Source of the DNA: Veillonella ratti | GTDB lineage: Bacteria > Bacillota > Negativicutes > Veillonellales > Veillonellaceae | Length of the DNA stretch: 64,000 nucleotides | Direction: 5' to 3' | Assembly (NCBI RefSeq): GCF_003992115.1 | Contig: NZ_RQUX01000009.1 | Coordinates: forward strand, 20,406 to 84,405 | In this document: positions 1 through 9,022 of the stretch, one piece after another | Layout of the letters: the number at the start of each line of letters is the position of its first letter | Position numbering within the stretch: the stretch's first letter is position 1 | Notes under the pieces: model-generated | What the model was told of the DNA's origin: nothing | Database searches by the model: none | What the model saw: only the letters and a program-made list of their open reading frames with translations | Position numbers and translations under genes: made by a program

Positions 1-1
1 C

Positions 2-70
2 AGTAAAAGCATACCACGAATGTATATCTATGACAAGTTAAGTTGGATTCCCAATGAAAACTACAAATAA
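2..70 (+). CDS. C-terminal end of an unidentified plus-strand protein (partial)
   Basis: The window opens inside an open frame that gives 22 residues (ending PNENYK) before TAA at 68-70. The residues look protein-like (aromatic and charged, no low complexity), and no competing minus-strand gene is seen here. It would be convergent with the lipoprotein gene. The fragment is too short to assign a family, and the frame could be open by chance. Confidence 0.3.
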   Translation, partial: SKSIPRMYIYDKLSWIPNENYK

Positions 71-145
71 GTCAGTTACGGCAACGACTCTAATGATTTA
101 ATTATTTGTTTCTCTCCATTATGCGCGCCTTAACCATTATATTAT

Positions 146-177
146 AAAAAAGAGTAGCAGCTCTGAGGCTACTACTC
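146..177 (-). terminator. Rho-independent terminator of the lipoprotein gene
   Basis: A 10-bp stem (GAGTAGTAGC with GCTGCTACTC on the minus strand, one G-T pair) closes a 6-nt loop and is followed by six T residues. It lies 9 bases past the lipoprotein stop codon. Confidence 0.8.
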
Positions 178-185
178 TCCACAAT

Positions 186-770
186 TTACTCTTTAATTTC
201 CTTTATAAAATTTCCTTGCGCATCAAACCTTAATGCATATCTTTCCTTGGCGCCGTTTATTTTTATAGTGGCTTCAAAAACGCCTCGATTAATACGATAA
301 TCGTACCATATAACTTCTTCTACTTTGCCGCCTTCAATGCTCTTAGCTTTTTCTTCGGCGACTTTATAGATATCAGTCACTTTATTAAAATCAATACTGT
401 TTAAATCGCCTAAATTTTCATCTAGTTTTCCCGGACCGATTAATTCGAGTGGTTTTGCATCAGACCATTTTCCGTCCTTATAATCATATCGGACAACCTG
501 ATTGGCTGTGCCCGGTTTTAAGACATCAATCCTGGCCGTCATTCCTGTTTCCTTGTGATACATGAAATAAATATCGTCCATAGCTCTCAAATTATGGCCC
601 TTAAGTTCAGGTTTGTTTTTAAGATCATCCATCATTTTATTGGCTAAGCCTTGATCGGTAAATACATTCGCGTTCTTGTCGCCACCGATTAAACTATCGA
701 TCGAATTACTACAGCCACCCACAATAATGCCAAACACTAAAACTACTAACATTAACACTAACTTTTTCAT
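186..770 (-). CDS. Putative lipoprotein, function unknown
   Basis: The protein has 194 residues. It starts with a classical lipoprotein signal: MKKL, a hydrophobic stretch, then VGGC as the lipobox, with Cys about 20 as the predicted lipidated residue. The rest is a soluble, charged domain with no membrane segment and no enzyme motif that I recognise. The C-terminal half has a strand-rich pattern (residues about 150-190, YDYRINRGVFEATIKI) that loosely resembles PepSY-type domains, which is only a weak guess. The ATG at 770 was chosen because GGGAGG sits just upstream; a longer reading to 794 would put residues before the signal peptide. It is monocistronic, with its own terminator at 146-177. 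It should be anchored to the outer face of the inner membrane or in the outer membrane. Confidence 0.75.
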   Translation of the reverse strand: MKKLVLMLVVLVFGIIVGGCSNSIDSLIGGDKNANVFTDQGLANKMMDDLKNKPELKGHNLRAMDDIYFMYHKETGMTARIDVLKPGTANQVVRYDYKDGKWSDAKPLELIGPGKLDENLGDLNSIDFNKVTDIYKVAEEKAKSIEGGKVEEVIWYDYRINRGVFEATIKINGAKERYALRFDAQGNFIKEIKE

Positions 771-887
771 TATCCAACCTCCCAGCTCAAGCAATAATAT
801 AAAAAATAATGATATAAAACCATTTTCATTATTTTATCATATTAATCAATAATTTAATAATATCTGAACTGCAATTGAAAGCTGAAA

Positions 888-915
888 ATAAAAAAACCGC
901 ACCTCTGTGCGGTTT
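888..915 (-). terminator. Terminator of the tRNA-Ala gene
   Basis: A 9-bp stem (AAACCGCAC with GTGCGGTTT) and a 4-nt loop are followed on the minus strand by a T-rich run. It starts 6 bases beyond the CCA end of the tRNA gene. Confidence 0.8.
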
Positions 916-920
916 CCATG

Positions 921-996
<76 letters not shown>

Positions 997-1090
997 GTGC
1001 ATTACAGATAACATAATACTAAAACACTCACCTGTTTGTCAATATAAATTTTAAATTTCATATTGCAATTTAAGAATCATATACTGAATG

Positions 1091-1137
1091 TAAGACTCTT
1101 AAAAGTCTTGAGTTTACTAAAACTTCTAAGAGTCTTT
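1091..1137 (-). terminator. Stem-loop after hemW, possible terminator
   Basis: TAAGACTCTTAAAAGT at 1091-1106 pairs with a 16-base arm at 1122-1137 with only end and internal mismatches; the loop is 15 nt. It is 12 bases past the hemW stop. There is no clear T run on the minus strand, so it may be a 3' stabilising hairpin rather than an intrinsic terminator. Confidence 0.4.
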
Positions 1138-1148
1138 ACACCTTTTAC

Positions 1149-2327
1149 TTAGCGTATAAATTGACTGAACACATAATTACCGTGTTTAGCGCCGTCACGC
1201 GTGAGTCGCCAACCTTCTGCGGTTGCTACCAATAACCCTTGCTTTATTAAGTGCTCTATTTCATCACCGAAAATATCCTGAACGGACTCATTAAATCGCT
1301 CCTTAAAGGCTTTTTCAGAAAGACCCCACTTGGTCCGCAATGCTAAGAAGCAAAAGTCCTCAACGGCACGGTTTTCACTAATAGTCTCTTCAAATACAAT
1401 GGGCAATAAATTCTGGCGCAGCCGATTAATATAAGGCACCACATAAGGCTCATTATTGCGACGCATATCTCTATAAAAAGAATAGGCACCGGCACCAAAA
1501 GCCAAGTACTCTTTATACTGCCAATAGCGTAGATTATGATAGCTATAGGAACCGTTATTGGTAAAATTGGAAATTTCATACCGTTCGAAGCCATGAGCCT
1601 TCAATTCATCAAGCATACAATCGTACATAGCTTCATTTTCATCATCCGATGGCAAATCAAGCTGACCAAGTTCCACCTGTTTATGAAGATTGGTCCCCTC
1701 TTCGAGCTGTAAGCCGTAAATAGATATATGACTGACACCTAAATTAAGTAATGTTGCTACATTGGTCTTTATGTCTTTTAACGTCTGTCCCGGCAAGGCA
1801 TAAATCAAATCACCGCTTACCGACTGAAAACCTACCGACAGTGCATCGGTAATCGCTTGTTTGGCCATATGAGAATTATGACCACGTCTCAGCAGCTGCA
1901 ACAAATCATCATCAAAAGTTTGTACGCCGTAGCTAAGGCGAGTAACGCCCAAAGATTTCAGTCCTTTTAAATATGCAATGTCGATCTCACCGGGATTGGC
2001 TTCCATGGATAATTCGCGCACCGAATCACAAGGATAATAGGTATATAGGGTATTTAAAATCTGTTCCAACTGACTGAGTGATAACTGTGTAGGCGTTCCA
2101 CCACCGAAGTAAATGGTATTCACAGGTATCTTGGCACTTTCCGGATATGTCGAAGCCCACAGTTTAATTTCATCGCACAAGGCCTCAACATAGTCGTCAT
2201 AATACGCCTCTAAGCCTTCATAGGAGGCAAAGTCACAGTAGGAACATTTTTTACGACAAAACGGGATATGAAGGTACACCCCCATATCCCGAGTCGTCGC
2301 AAAAGAGGGTGTGAATGAGGAATCCAT
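1149..2327 (-). CDS. hemW: HemW-like radical SAM protein (coproporphyrinogen III oxidase-like)
   Basis: The protein has 392 residues. The radical SAM signature CRKKCSYC lies at residues 24-31 (Cys24, Cys28, Cys31 for the 4Fe-4S cluster), followed by the glycine motif GGGTPT near residue 76 that helps bind S-adenosylmethionine, and the HemW-type C-terminal domain ending in GNYVFSQFI. HemW proteins are cytoplasmic haem-binding chaperones that deliver haem to respiratory enzymes. They are often mislabelled as HemN, the oxygen-independent coproporphyrinogen oxidase, and the length and motif fit HemW better. The ATG at 2327 is preceded by AAGGAG at a 7-base distance; a TTG two codons upstream is less likely. 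It lies directly after lepA in the same direction, the usual lepA-hemW order in Firmicutes. Confidence 0.88.
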   Translation of the reverse strand: MDSSFTPSFATTRDMGVYLHIPFCRKKCSYCDFASYEGLEAYYDDYVEALCDEIKLWASTYPESAKIPVNTIYFGGGTPTQLSLSQLEQILNTLYTYYPCDSVRELSMEANPGEIDIAYLKGLKSLGVTRLSYGVQTFDDDLLQLLRRGHNSHMAKQAITDALSVGFQSVSGDLIYALPGQTLKDIKTNVATLLNLGVSHISIYGLQLEEGTNLHKQVELGQLDLPSDDENEAMYDCMLDELKAHGFERYEISNFTNNGSYSYHNLRYWQYKEYLAFGAGAYSFYRDMRRNNEPYVVPYINRLRQNLLPIVFEETISENRAVEDFCFLALRTKWGLSEKAFKERFNESVQDIFGDEIEHLIKQGLLVATAEGWRLTRDGAKHGNYVFSQFIR

Positions 2328-2421
2328 ACACAATCTCCTTTATCTTTTTTGAAAAATCTTTATCTGAATTAAATGCAATCAAATTAAGCCATTAAGACTA
2401 TTTAGGAATCGGTCTAATTAA

Positions 2422-4224
2422 TTACTTGTCATCAACTTTAAGAATGGCCATAAACGCTTCTTGCGGGATTTCTACGCTACCTACCGCCTTCATGCGCTTC
2501 TTACCTTCTTTTTGTTTTTCCAACAATTTGCGTTTACGACTGATGTCACCGCCGTAACATTTAGCCAAAACATCCTTACGCCATGCTTTAACCGTTTCAC
2601 GGGCGACGATTTTATTACCGACAGCTGCCTGAATCGGAATTTCAAACATTTGACGCGGAATTAATTCTTTAAGCTTTTCAGCCAACGCACGACCGCGAGT
2701 GGCTGCTCTATCCTTATGAACAATGATGCTCAACGCATCCACCGGTTCACCATTCAAGAGAATATCCATTTTAACCATCGGCGATGCCTGATAACCGATG
2801 AGTTCATAGTCTAAGGATGCATAACCCTTAGTAGCCGATTTCAACTTATCGAAGTAATCGTAAATAATTTCGCCCAATGGCAAGTGATACACAATGGAAA
2901 CACGAGTTTCATCCAAATATTCCATAGACTGATATTCACCGCGTTTATCCTGGGACAGTTCCATAATAGCCCCGACGAAGTCCTTAGGCACGATGGTCGT
3001 AGCCTTGACATACGGTTCTTCGATAAAGTCAATTTCTGTAGGTGGCGGCAATTTGGACGGATTGTCGATTTCTAAAATCTCACCGTTCGTTTTATGCACT
3101 TTGTAGTTTACACTCGGTGCCGTCGTAATTAACGTTAAATTGTATTCACGTTCTAAGCGTTCTTGAATAACGTCCATGTGCAAGAGGCCGAGGAAGCCGC
3201 AACGGAAACCGAAGCCCAAAGCAATAGATGTTTCCGGCTCGTATTCGAGGGCCGCATCGTTAAGATTAAGCTTTTCAAGAGCATCACGAAGATTGTCGTA
3301 ATCTTTACTGTCAGTCGGATAGAGACCGCAATACACCATGGATACCGCTTTACGATAACCCGGTAACGGTTCTGCCGCCGGATCGTCAGCCTTGGTAATA
3401 GTATCCCCAACATGACAATCGCCTACATTCTTAATGCTCGCGGCCACGCAACCTACGCTGCCACAAGTTAACTCATCCACAGGTAACAAGTTCGGTGTGA
3501 AAACACCGAGTTCAGTCACTTCAAAGTCTTTTTGATCGTGCATCATGCGGATAATATCACGTTTTTTAAGAGAACCTTCTTTAACGCGTACATAGGCAAT
3601 GGCACCTTTGTAGGAGTCAAAGCGGGAGTCAAAAATAAGAGCCCGTGTCGGCTGATCGGATTTATCTTCAGGCGCCGGAATGCGTTCTACGATGGCTTCC
3701 AAAATATCCTGAATGCCGATGCCCGATTTCGCGCTGGCCAAAATAGCATCGGATGCATCGAGCCCGATAATATCTTCAATTTCTTTTTTTACTCGATCCA
3801 CGTCCGCACTCGGTAAGTCGATTTTGTTAATAACCGGAATAATTTCTAAATCATGTTCCAATGCTAAATAAACATTGGCCAAGGTTTGCGCTTCTACGCC
3901 TTGCGCGGCATCCACAACGAGCAAGGCACCTTCACAAGCAGCCAAGGAACGGGATACTTCATAACTGAAGTCTACGTGCCCCGGAGTATCAATCAAGTTT
4001 AAGGTATATTGTTTACCGTCTTTAGCCGTATGCAGTAAACGAACGGATTGCGCTTTGATTGTAATCCCACGTTCTCTTTCCAAGTCCATGGAGTCAAGCA
4101 CCTGAGCTTCCATTTCACGCTTTGTGAGCGTTCCCGTTGCTTCTATTAAACGGTCAGCCAAGGTGGATTTCCCGTGGTCTATATGGGCAATAATGCAGAA
4201 ATTGCGAATATGTTCAGTTACCAT
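2422..4224 (-). CDS. lepA: Elongation factor 4 (LepA GTPase)
   Basis: The protein has 600 residues, full length for the family. It carries the GTPase motifs AHIDHGKS (G1, residues 13-20), RGITIKAQ (G2), DTPGH (G3) and NKID (G4), then domain II, domain III, a domain V-like region, and the LepA-specific C-terminal domain ending in [17 protein letters not shown]. LepA binds the ribosome, promotes back-translocation or recovery of stalled ribosomes, and aids 30S assembly; it is cytoplasmic and partly membrane-associated. The ATG at 4224 has GAGGAG upstream. The gene leads the lepA-hemW pair, and the 281-base spacer upstream is AT-rich and should hold its promoter. Confidence 0.97.
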   Translation of the reverse strand: MVTEHIRNFCIIAHIDHGKSTLADRLIEATGTLTKREMEAQVLDSMDLERERGITIKAQSVRLLHTAKDGKQYTLNLIDTPGHVDFSYEVSRSLAACEGALLVVDAAQGVEAQTLANVYLALEHDLEIIPVINKIDLPSADVDRVKKEIEDIIGLDASDAILASAKSGIGIQDILEAIVERIPAPEDKSDQPTRALIFDSRFDSYKGAIAYVRVKEGSLKKRDIIRMMHDQKDFEVTELGVFTPNLLPVDELTCGSVGCVAASIKNVGDCHVGDTITKADDPAAEPLPGYRKAVSMVYCGLYPTDSKDYDNLRDALEKLNLNDAALEYEPETSIALGFGFRCGFLGLLHMDVIQERLEREYNLTLITTAPSVNYKVHKTNGEILEIDNPSKLPPPTEIDFIEEPYVKATTIVPKDFVGAIMELSQDKRGEYQSMEYLDETRVSIVYHLPLGEIIYDYFDKLKSATKGYASLDYELIGYQASPMVKMDILLNGEPVDALSIIVHKDRAATRGRALAEKLKELIPRQMFEIPIQAAVGNKIVARETVKAWRKDVLAKCYGGDISRKRKLLEKQKEGKKRMKAVGSVEIPQEAFMAILKVDDK

Positions 4225-4431
4225 GTTCCATTCTCCTCATAGTTAGCTTAACCACGTCATTCTCAATAATTTAGGATGAGCAACGGTTGAGCAATCAATA
4301 AATCTAAACCAATATAAAAGAACTAAAATTATTGAATAATTCTAGTTTAAGTGTGCTTACTATATACATATAATATAATCTATCATAATATTATAACATT
4401 ACTATGGCATATCGTCTATTAGTGCAATGAG

Positions 4432-4463
4432 AAAGCCTGTAACCCCTCTCGGTTACAGGCTTT
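4432..4463 (-). terminator. Terminator after mnmA
   Basis: A 13-bp perfect stem (AAAGCCTGTAACC at 4432-4444, its complement at 4451-4463) encloses a 6-nt loop. It lies 43 bases beyond the mnmA stop, in the spacer before the lepA promoter. The T-rich tail is better on the plus strand, so it may act in both directions. Confidence 0.7.
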
Positions 4464-4505
4464 TTGACTAGTTATCAGCTTCTTAAGTTCCCGCTTTAGC
4501 TTAAA

Positions 4506-5567
4506 CTAGCAAACAGTTTCAATAACACCGCCGCCAAGTAATTGGGTACCTTCGTAGAAAGCTACCGATTGGCCCGGTGTAATTGCGCGTTGCGGCTTTT
4601 CAAAAATAACTTCCATTGTTTCATCATCAAGAATACGGGCTACACATGGCGAAGGTTCAGCTGCATAGCGAATCTTACCGGATGCATGTAATTCTTGAGG
4701 AATCGTGCCGGATAAGAAGTTGTAATGTTTACAAATCATACGGTTTGTAAACAAGCTTTCGTCCGGTCCTACAATGACTTCATTCTTTTCACCATCAAGA
4801 CGAACTACGTAAAGCGGATATTTATAGGCAACACCAAGACCTTTACGCTGGCCGATGGTATAGTTGAATAAACCGTTATGACGGCCTAAAATCTCACCAT
4901 TTTCATGAACAATATTGCCTGATTTAGCAGGTTCAGATAATTGTTTCTGAATAAAGCCCTGATAATTATGGTTAGGCAAGAAACAAATATCTTCGCTGTC
5001 CGGCTTATTCGCTACCGGTAAATCACGGTCATTAGCCATGGCGCGAGTCAAGGTCTTCTTCTGCGCACCTAATGGGAACATCAAATGGCTCAAAATGTGC
5101 TGATTTAAGGTATACAATACATAACTCTGATCCTTGGACGGATCCGCACCTTTGTGAAGTTCATAGAGCTTCGTTGCTTCATTATAACGCACTTGTGCAT
5201 AATGACCGGTTACCATATGGGAAGCGCCCAATTCAAGAGCACGATTTAATAACAAATCAAATTTTATATTTTTATTACAGAATACACAAGGATTCGGTGT
5301 GCGCCCGGCGGCATACTCATTAACAAAATAATCTACGACATTATCGTAAAAAACATCTCGAGCATCGACTACATGATGCTCAATGCCAAGAAAATCACAC
5401 ATTTTCTTAGCGTCCGTTACGGCGAGTGGCACATCATCAGGATCCGTGTCACTTACCCATAAACGCAAGGTAATCCCAAAAACCTTATACCCTTGTTCTA
5501 ACAGCATCGACGCTGTTAAGGAGCTATCTACGCCCCCACTCATTGCAACTGCTACAACGTTTTCCAT
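4506..5567 (-). CDS. mnmA: tRNA-specific 2-thiouridylase MnmA
   Basis: The protein has 353 residues. It starts with the PP-loop ATP-binding motif SGGVDSS (residues 10-16). The catalytic cysteines are in NPCVFCNK (Cys97) and in SEDICFLP near residue 195. The C-terminal half has the central domain (IGQRKGLG) and the beta barrel. MnmA adenylates U34 and inserts sulfur in tRNA-Lys, -Glu and -Gln, using persulfide from a cysteine desulfurase (none is encoded nearby). The ATG at 5567 was chosen because AAGGAG lies 5 bases upstream and the conserved N-terminus starts there; the 35 upstream codons are not family-like. It is monocistronic, with a terminator at 4432-4463. Confidence 0.95.
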   Translation of the reverse strand: MENVVAVAMSGGVDSSLTASMLLEQGYKVFGITLRLWVSDTDPDDVPLAVTDAKKMCDFLGIEHHVVDARDVFYDNVVDYFVNEYAAGRTPNPCVFCNKNIKFDLLLNRALELGASHMVTGHYAQVRYNEATKLYELHKGADPSKDQSYVLYTLNQHILSHLMFPLGAQKKTLTRAMANDRDLPVANKPDSEDICFLPNHNYQGFIQKQLSEPAKSGNIVHENGEILGRHNGLFNYTIGQRKGLGVAYKYPLYVVRLDGEKNEVIVGPDESLFTNRMICKHYNFLSGTIPQELHASGKIRYAAEPSPCVARILDDETMEVIFEKPQRAITPGQSVAFYEGTQLLGGGVIETVC

Positions 5568-5906
5568 GCTTTCTCCTTCTGTGGTCGCTTGACCTGGTAA
5601 ACTCAATAATACATCATACAGAGTGAAAGTCCGAATATGTATATACCGACAATAAAAATATAAAATACACAAATGCTTTAAAATGATTGCTAATTCATAT
5701 AAAAACCGAAGCTCACAATTATAAAAATTAGCAGTATCACTATACTAAAGCAACAGTTAGTATACCATAAAACAGGCGTAATATATAGAGATATCTTAAT
5801 CTTATGATTTTTAGAATCACATTACATCCTATATTACGCCTTATTTTACGTCTTAAATTTACAATTATACTAAAACTTAGGGATAACCCTCACAGGCTCT
5901 GAAAGC
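5568..5906. other. 339-base spacer between mnmA and the PLP enzyme gene
   Basis: This AT-rich spacer holds no convincing gene. The half next to mnmA should carry the mnmA promoter, but no unambiguous -35/-10 pair is visible. The other half carries the inverted repeat at 5774-5841. Confidence 0.6.
5774..5841 (-). terminator. Long stem-loop after the PLP enzyme gene
   Basis: AGGCGTAATATATAG at 5774-5788 is complementary to CTATATTACGCCT at 5829-5841, with a 40-base middle part that can form a smaller hairpin. On the minus strand the outer stem is followed by GTTTTATGG. It lies 66 bases after the stop of the upstream gene, so a terminator is plausible but not certain. Confidence 0.45.
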
Positions 5907-7154
5907 TTAATCGGCTTTACGATTAGCTAAGATTTCTTCCGCAGCGCCCAAAATGCCGAGCATGGAATGCTCAAAAACAAGGCCGCCCTGCATAAAGATA
6001 GTATACGGTGGACGAACCGGACCGTCCGCACTGAGTTCGATGGATGAACCCTGTACAAAGGTACCGCCGGCCATAATAATTTGATCCGTATAGCCCGGCA
6101 TATCCCCCGGTACGGGGCGCACATGCGCATCTACCGGCGAATAAGCCTGCATACCGCGGCAGAATTGCTCCATTTCATCCGCATTATTCAAATTAATTGC
6201 TTGAATTAAGTCAAATCGAGGGGAATCTACTTTAGGAAATACTTCATAGCCAAGAAGTGTACCCACCGCTGCCGTATATACAGCCCCTTTCAAGGCTTGC
6301 AATACAACATGAGGTGCCAAGAATAAGCCTTGGAAGAACAAACGATAGCCCGGCGAATAGGAACCCATGTGGTCACCTAAGCCCGGTGCGGTCAATTCAT
6401 AAGCCACATCTTCAACCAACGATTCTTTACCGGCTACATAACCACCGGTCGGTGCAATACCGCCGCCGGCATTTTTAATCAAAGAACCGGCCATGATATC
6501 GGCACCATGTTCGAGCGGTTCCGACATTTCGGTAAACTCGCCATAACAATTATCTACGAAACAAATTGTCTTAGGATTCTTTGCTTTTACAACCTTACAG
6601 ATTTTTTCAATATCCGTAACGGAAAGCGGCTCACGGGTACTGTAACCGCGAGAACGTTGAATTACGACTACCCGGGTATTTTCGGTTACGGCTTCGGCAA
6701 TACCGTCTAAATCATAGGTATTGTCTTTTAACGGTACTTCTTTATAAATAAAGCCCCGTTCTACTAAAGAATTGCGCACAGGATGCGGTACACCGATGAC
6801 AGACTGCATCGTATCATACGGGGCGCCTACAGCATACACAAACTCTTTACCTTGCTTACCGCTGCCGAGCAATGCGATTAGTGTCGTTGCCAAAGCATGT
6901 GTACCTGACACGAAATGGGCACGTACTAAGGCCTTTTCCGCTTTAAACACATGTGCGAACACTTCGTCCAATTTTTCACGACCACTGTCATTATAACCGT
7001 AACCGCTGGAGCCGTTGAAGTGATAATCACTGAGCTGACATTCTTTAAAAGCTTCCAACACTTTCTTGGTGTTGTGCAAGGCAATTGGTTCAAACTGTTT
7101 AAATTGAGGCTCTGCCATACGCAAAGCTTCGTCCCGTATACTATCTAAATTCAT
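5907..7154 (-). CDS. PLP-dependent enzyme of the methionine gamma-lyase-like (YnbB) family
   Basis: The protein has 415 residues and belongs to the family annotated as methionine gamma-lyase or aluminium-resistance protein (YnbB of Bacillus). The predicted pyridoxal-phosphate lysine is Lys227 in GSLIKNAGG. Other family marks are SGTHA (residues 84-88), the GSSGYGYND motif near 49, and FVDNCYGEF (199-207) with the cofactor-binding Asp. These are fold-type I aminotransferase-like enzymes; the in vivo substrate is not firmly known. The ATG at 7154 is preferred over an upstream TTG because the conserved N-terminus begins there; its ribosome binding site is weak (GAG at short distance). It lies 37 bases after miaA on the same strand. 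In Bacillus ynbB is also near miaA, but the hfq gene found there is absent here. Confidence 0.88.
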   Translation of the reverse strand: MNLDSIRDEALRMAEPQFKQFEPIALHNTKKVLEAFKECQLSDYHFNGSSGYGYNDSGREKLDEVFAHVFKAEKALVRAHFVSGTHALATTLIALLGSGKQGKEFVYAVGAPYDTMQSVIGVPHPVRNSLVERGFIYKEVPLKDNTYDLDGIAEAVTENTRVVVIQRSRGYSTREPLSVTDIEKICKVVKAKNPKTICFVDNCYGEFTEMSEPLEHGADIMAGSLIKNAGGGIAPTGGYVAGKESLVEDVAYELTAPGLGDHMGSYSPGYRLFFQGLFLAPHVVLQALKGAVYTAAVGTLLGYEVFPKVDSPRFDLIQAINLNNADEMEQFCRGMQAYSPVDAHVRPVPGDMPGYTDQIIMAGGTFVQGSSIELSADGPVRPPYTIFMQGGLVFEHSMLGILGAAEEILANRKAD

Positions 7155-7191
7155 TATCTCAAAACATCCTAACTTAAAAATTAAATTCAAC

Positions 7192-8124
7192 TTATACTAT
7201 GATGCCCGATTTTTGAATTAAACTCATCGCTTCTTCAAAAATCGAATCACCACTGCGACCATTATCACAATCGATCCAAACTATATAGGGCATGCGTTTA
7301 TACCAAGTAATTTGACGTTTGGCAAAACGGCGCGTATTTTGCTGTATGGCGGCGATGGCTTCGTCTTTTGTGCATTCACCGTTAAAATATGCCACCACTT
7401 CTTTATAGCCGATGCCTTTAAACGCCTGACAGTCAGGCGATACACCGGCCGCTAACAGTCGCTCCACTTCTTCAAAAAGGCCCTGCTCTACCATGATGTT
7501 GACCCGTAAATTAATACGCTCATACAGTTCCTCTCGATTACGGTGCAAACCAATAACCGGACCTTCAAAGGATAAGCCTGCTTTCGTCTGATTAGTCAAG
7601 GCCTCATAGTTCCCCTGCTCCATCAATTCAATGGCACGGAACAAGCGATGTTTATCGGTGAAACGAAGCTCAATACCGCCTTTTTTGGCTAATTCTTCGG
7701 CATAGGCCAACAGGCCTTCATCGCCCTTTGTTTGCCATAATTCATCGAGCCGTTCACGAATGCCTGTATTCGGTCCTTCTACTGAAAAATCAAAGCCTTC
7801 CAACAAAGATTGTACATAAAAACCGGTACCACCTGACAGAATCGGCATATGGCCTTCTGTATGAGATTTGGTAATTTCCCGACGAGCTTCTAACTGAAAA
7901 TCGGCGGCACTATAAGATTCATCGGCAGACCGAATATCAATCAAACGATGTGGCACCGCTTCGAGCTCTTCACGAGACGGTTTCGCTGTACCGATATCAA
8001 GACCTTTATAAATTTGGTAGGCATCGTCGGAAATAACGATTCCATTAAGTTTCTTTGCGAGTCGCAAAGTTAAATCGGTTTTGCCCACAGCCGTCGGCCC
8101 TAAAATAGTAATCAATTGTTCCAT
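7192..8124 (-). CDS. miaA: tRNA dimethylallyltransferase MiaA
   Basis: The protein has 310 residues. The P-loop GPTAVGKT is at residues 9-16, followed by SDDAYQIYKGLDIGTAKP (substrate-binding region) and the C-terminal tRNA-binding motif KRQITWYKR. It transfers a dimethylallyl group to N6 of A37 in tRNAs reading UNN codons, the first step of ms2i6A; the second step is done by MiaB, encoded at 14.1-15.4 kb. The common motif DSxQxY reads DDAYQIY here. The ATG at 8124 follows a strong AAGGAGGT site; the reading 18 codons longer is not supported. It is part of the mutS-mutL-methyltransferase-miaA series, a common firmicute order. Confidence 0.95.
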   Translation of the reverse strand: MEQLITILGPTAVGKTDLTLRLAKKLNGIVISDDAYQIYKGLDIGTAKPSREELEAVPHRLIDIRSADESYSAADFQLEARREITKSHTEGHMPILSGGTGFYVQSLLEGFDFSVEGPNTGIRERLDELWQTKGDEGLLAYAEELAKKGGIELRFTDKHRLFRAIELMEQGNYEALTNQTKAGLSFEGPVIGLHRNREELYERINLRVNIMVEQGLFEEVERLLAAGVSPDCQAFKGIGYKEVVAYFNGECTKDEAIAAIQQNTRRFAKRQITWYKRMPYIVWIDCDNGRSGDSIFEEAMSLIQKSGIIV

Positions 8125-8207
8125 ACGATACCTCCTTCCCATAAAAAAACTATTGGTTAGCCACCTTGTACGATTCAAACTGTTTTATTATATAAACTGA
8201 ATCACGG

Positions 8208-9022
8208 CTACCCCTCTACTTTATAGACGCCATAAGCTACGCGGCTATATTTACCGCCTAACAGCTCATCAGGCTCCATAGTTTGAAAAATCGAACTGAA
8301 TGGTCGTTCTTTTACAATAACTCTTTGTTTGGCTACACGTTTCGCTTCGCATAATATTGCTTTGGTAAAAACGCTCTCCACTAAATGGCCTCGCAGACTT
8401 AAAAACTGCGGACTTTCCGTAACGGGCACTTCAAACATAGGATCAAAATAGACAACATCAAAGCTATTGTCTTTGGCTCTTTGTAAAAAAGTTTCAAATC
8501 GCACGGCGCAAACTTGAATACGCCGTAACGCCGCCGTTACAGCGTCATTTTCGTGGACGAAATGACGTAAGCCGTAATTTGTAATATACGCCAGTAAAGG
8601 ATTACCTTCAAGGGCTACCATCTTTTTACATGACCGTTTAGCATAGGCTACCACCAAACTATCACTACCAAGGCCGGCCGTACAATCTAAAAACGATGTG
8701 ATCGCTTCGGGGCCGAGAGCTTCCACCAAATGATCTGTTTCGCCTCTGTCATAAGCGATGAGGCGAAGTTGTGCCATAGATAGGTGGAATTCATGGGCCT
8801 TACCCTCGCCTGTGAAAAGCTGTGGCCCCTTTTGACTGAAGATTAAAATATCTTTATCTTTATGATTAGCCTGTAAATTAGCCAAGGACAAGCGCTTCCG
8901 CTCTACATAAGGAGAATCCTAAGCAGTTTGGCTGCCCCTTTAGCTCGGGGAATCAAATCACCTTTACCTTTTTGCGACGTCGTCACAATGGCTCCACAAT
9001 TCAATGTTTCACTAATCATCAT
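8208..9022 (-). pseudogene. RsmJ-like SAM-dependent methyltransferase, interrupted by a frameshift
   Basis: The larger part (8208 to about 8918) encodes a class I methyltransferase. LDCTAGLGSDSLVVAYA is the SAM-binding motif I, DVVYFDPMFEVP is the catalytic DP motif, and the layout resembles RsmJ (16S rRNA m2G1516 methyltransferase; family membership is from memory). That frame runs into TAG at 8919-8921 and lacks a good start, having only a TTG at 8891. The missing N-terminus is in another frame: the ATG at 9022 overlaps the mutL stop as TAATG and reads MMISETLNCGAIVTTSQKGK, then ends at TAG 8903-8905. The AIVTTS start and the PYVERK segment match how this family normally begins. One extra base, or a -1 shift, between 8906 and 8918 would join both parts into about 270 residues. 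A sequencing error, a real mutation or programmed frameshifting cannot be told apart here. Confidence 0.75.

Noticed and set aside
5907..8124. hfq between miaA and the PLP enzyme gene, as in Bacillus
   Set aside because: Only 37 bases separate the two genes, with no room for hfq.
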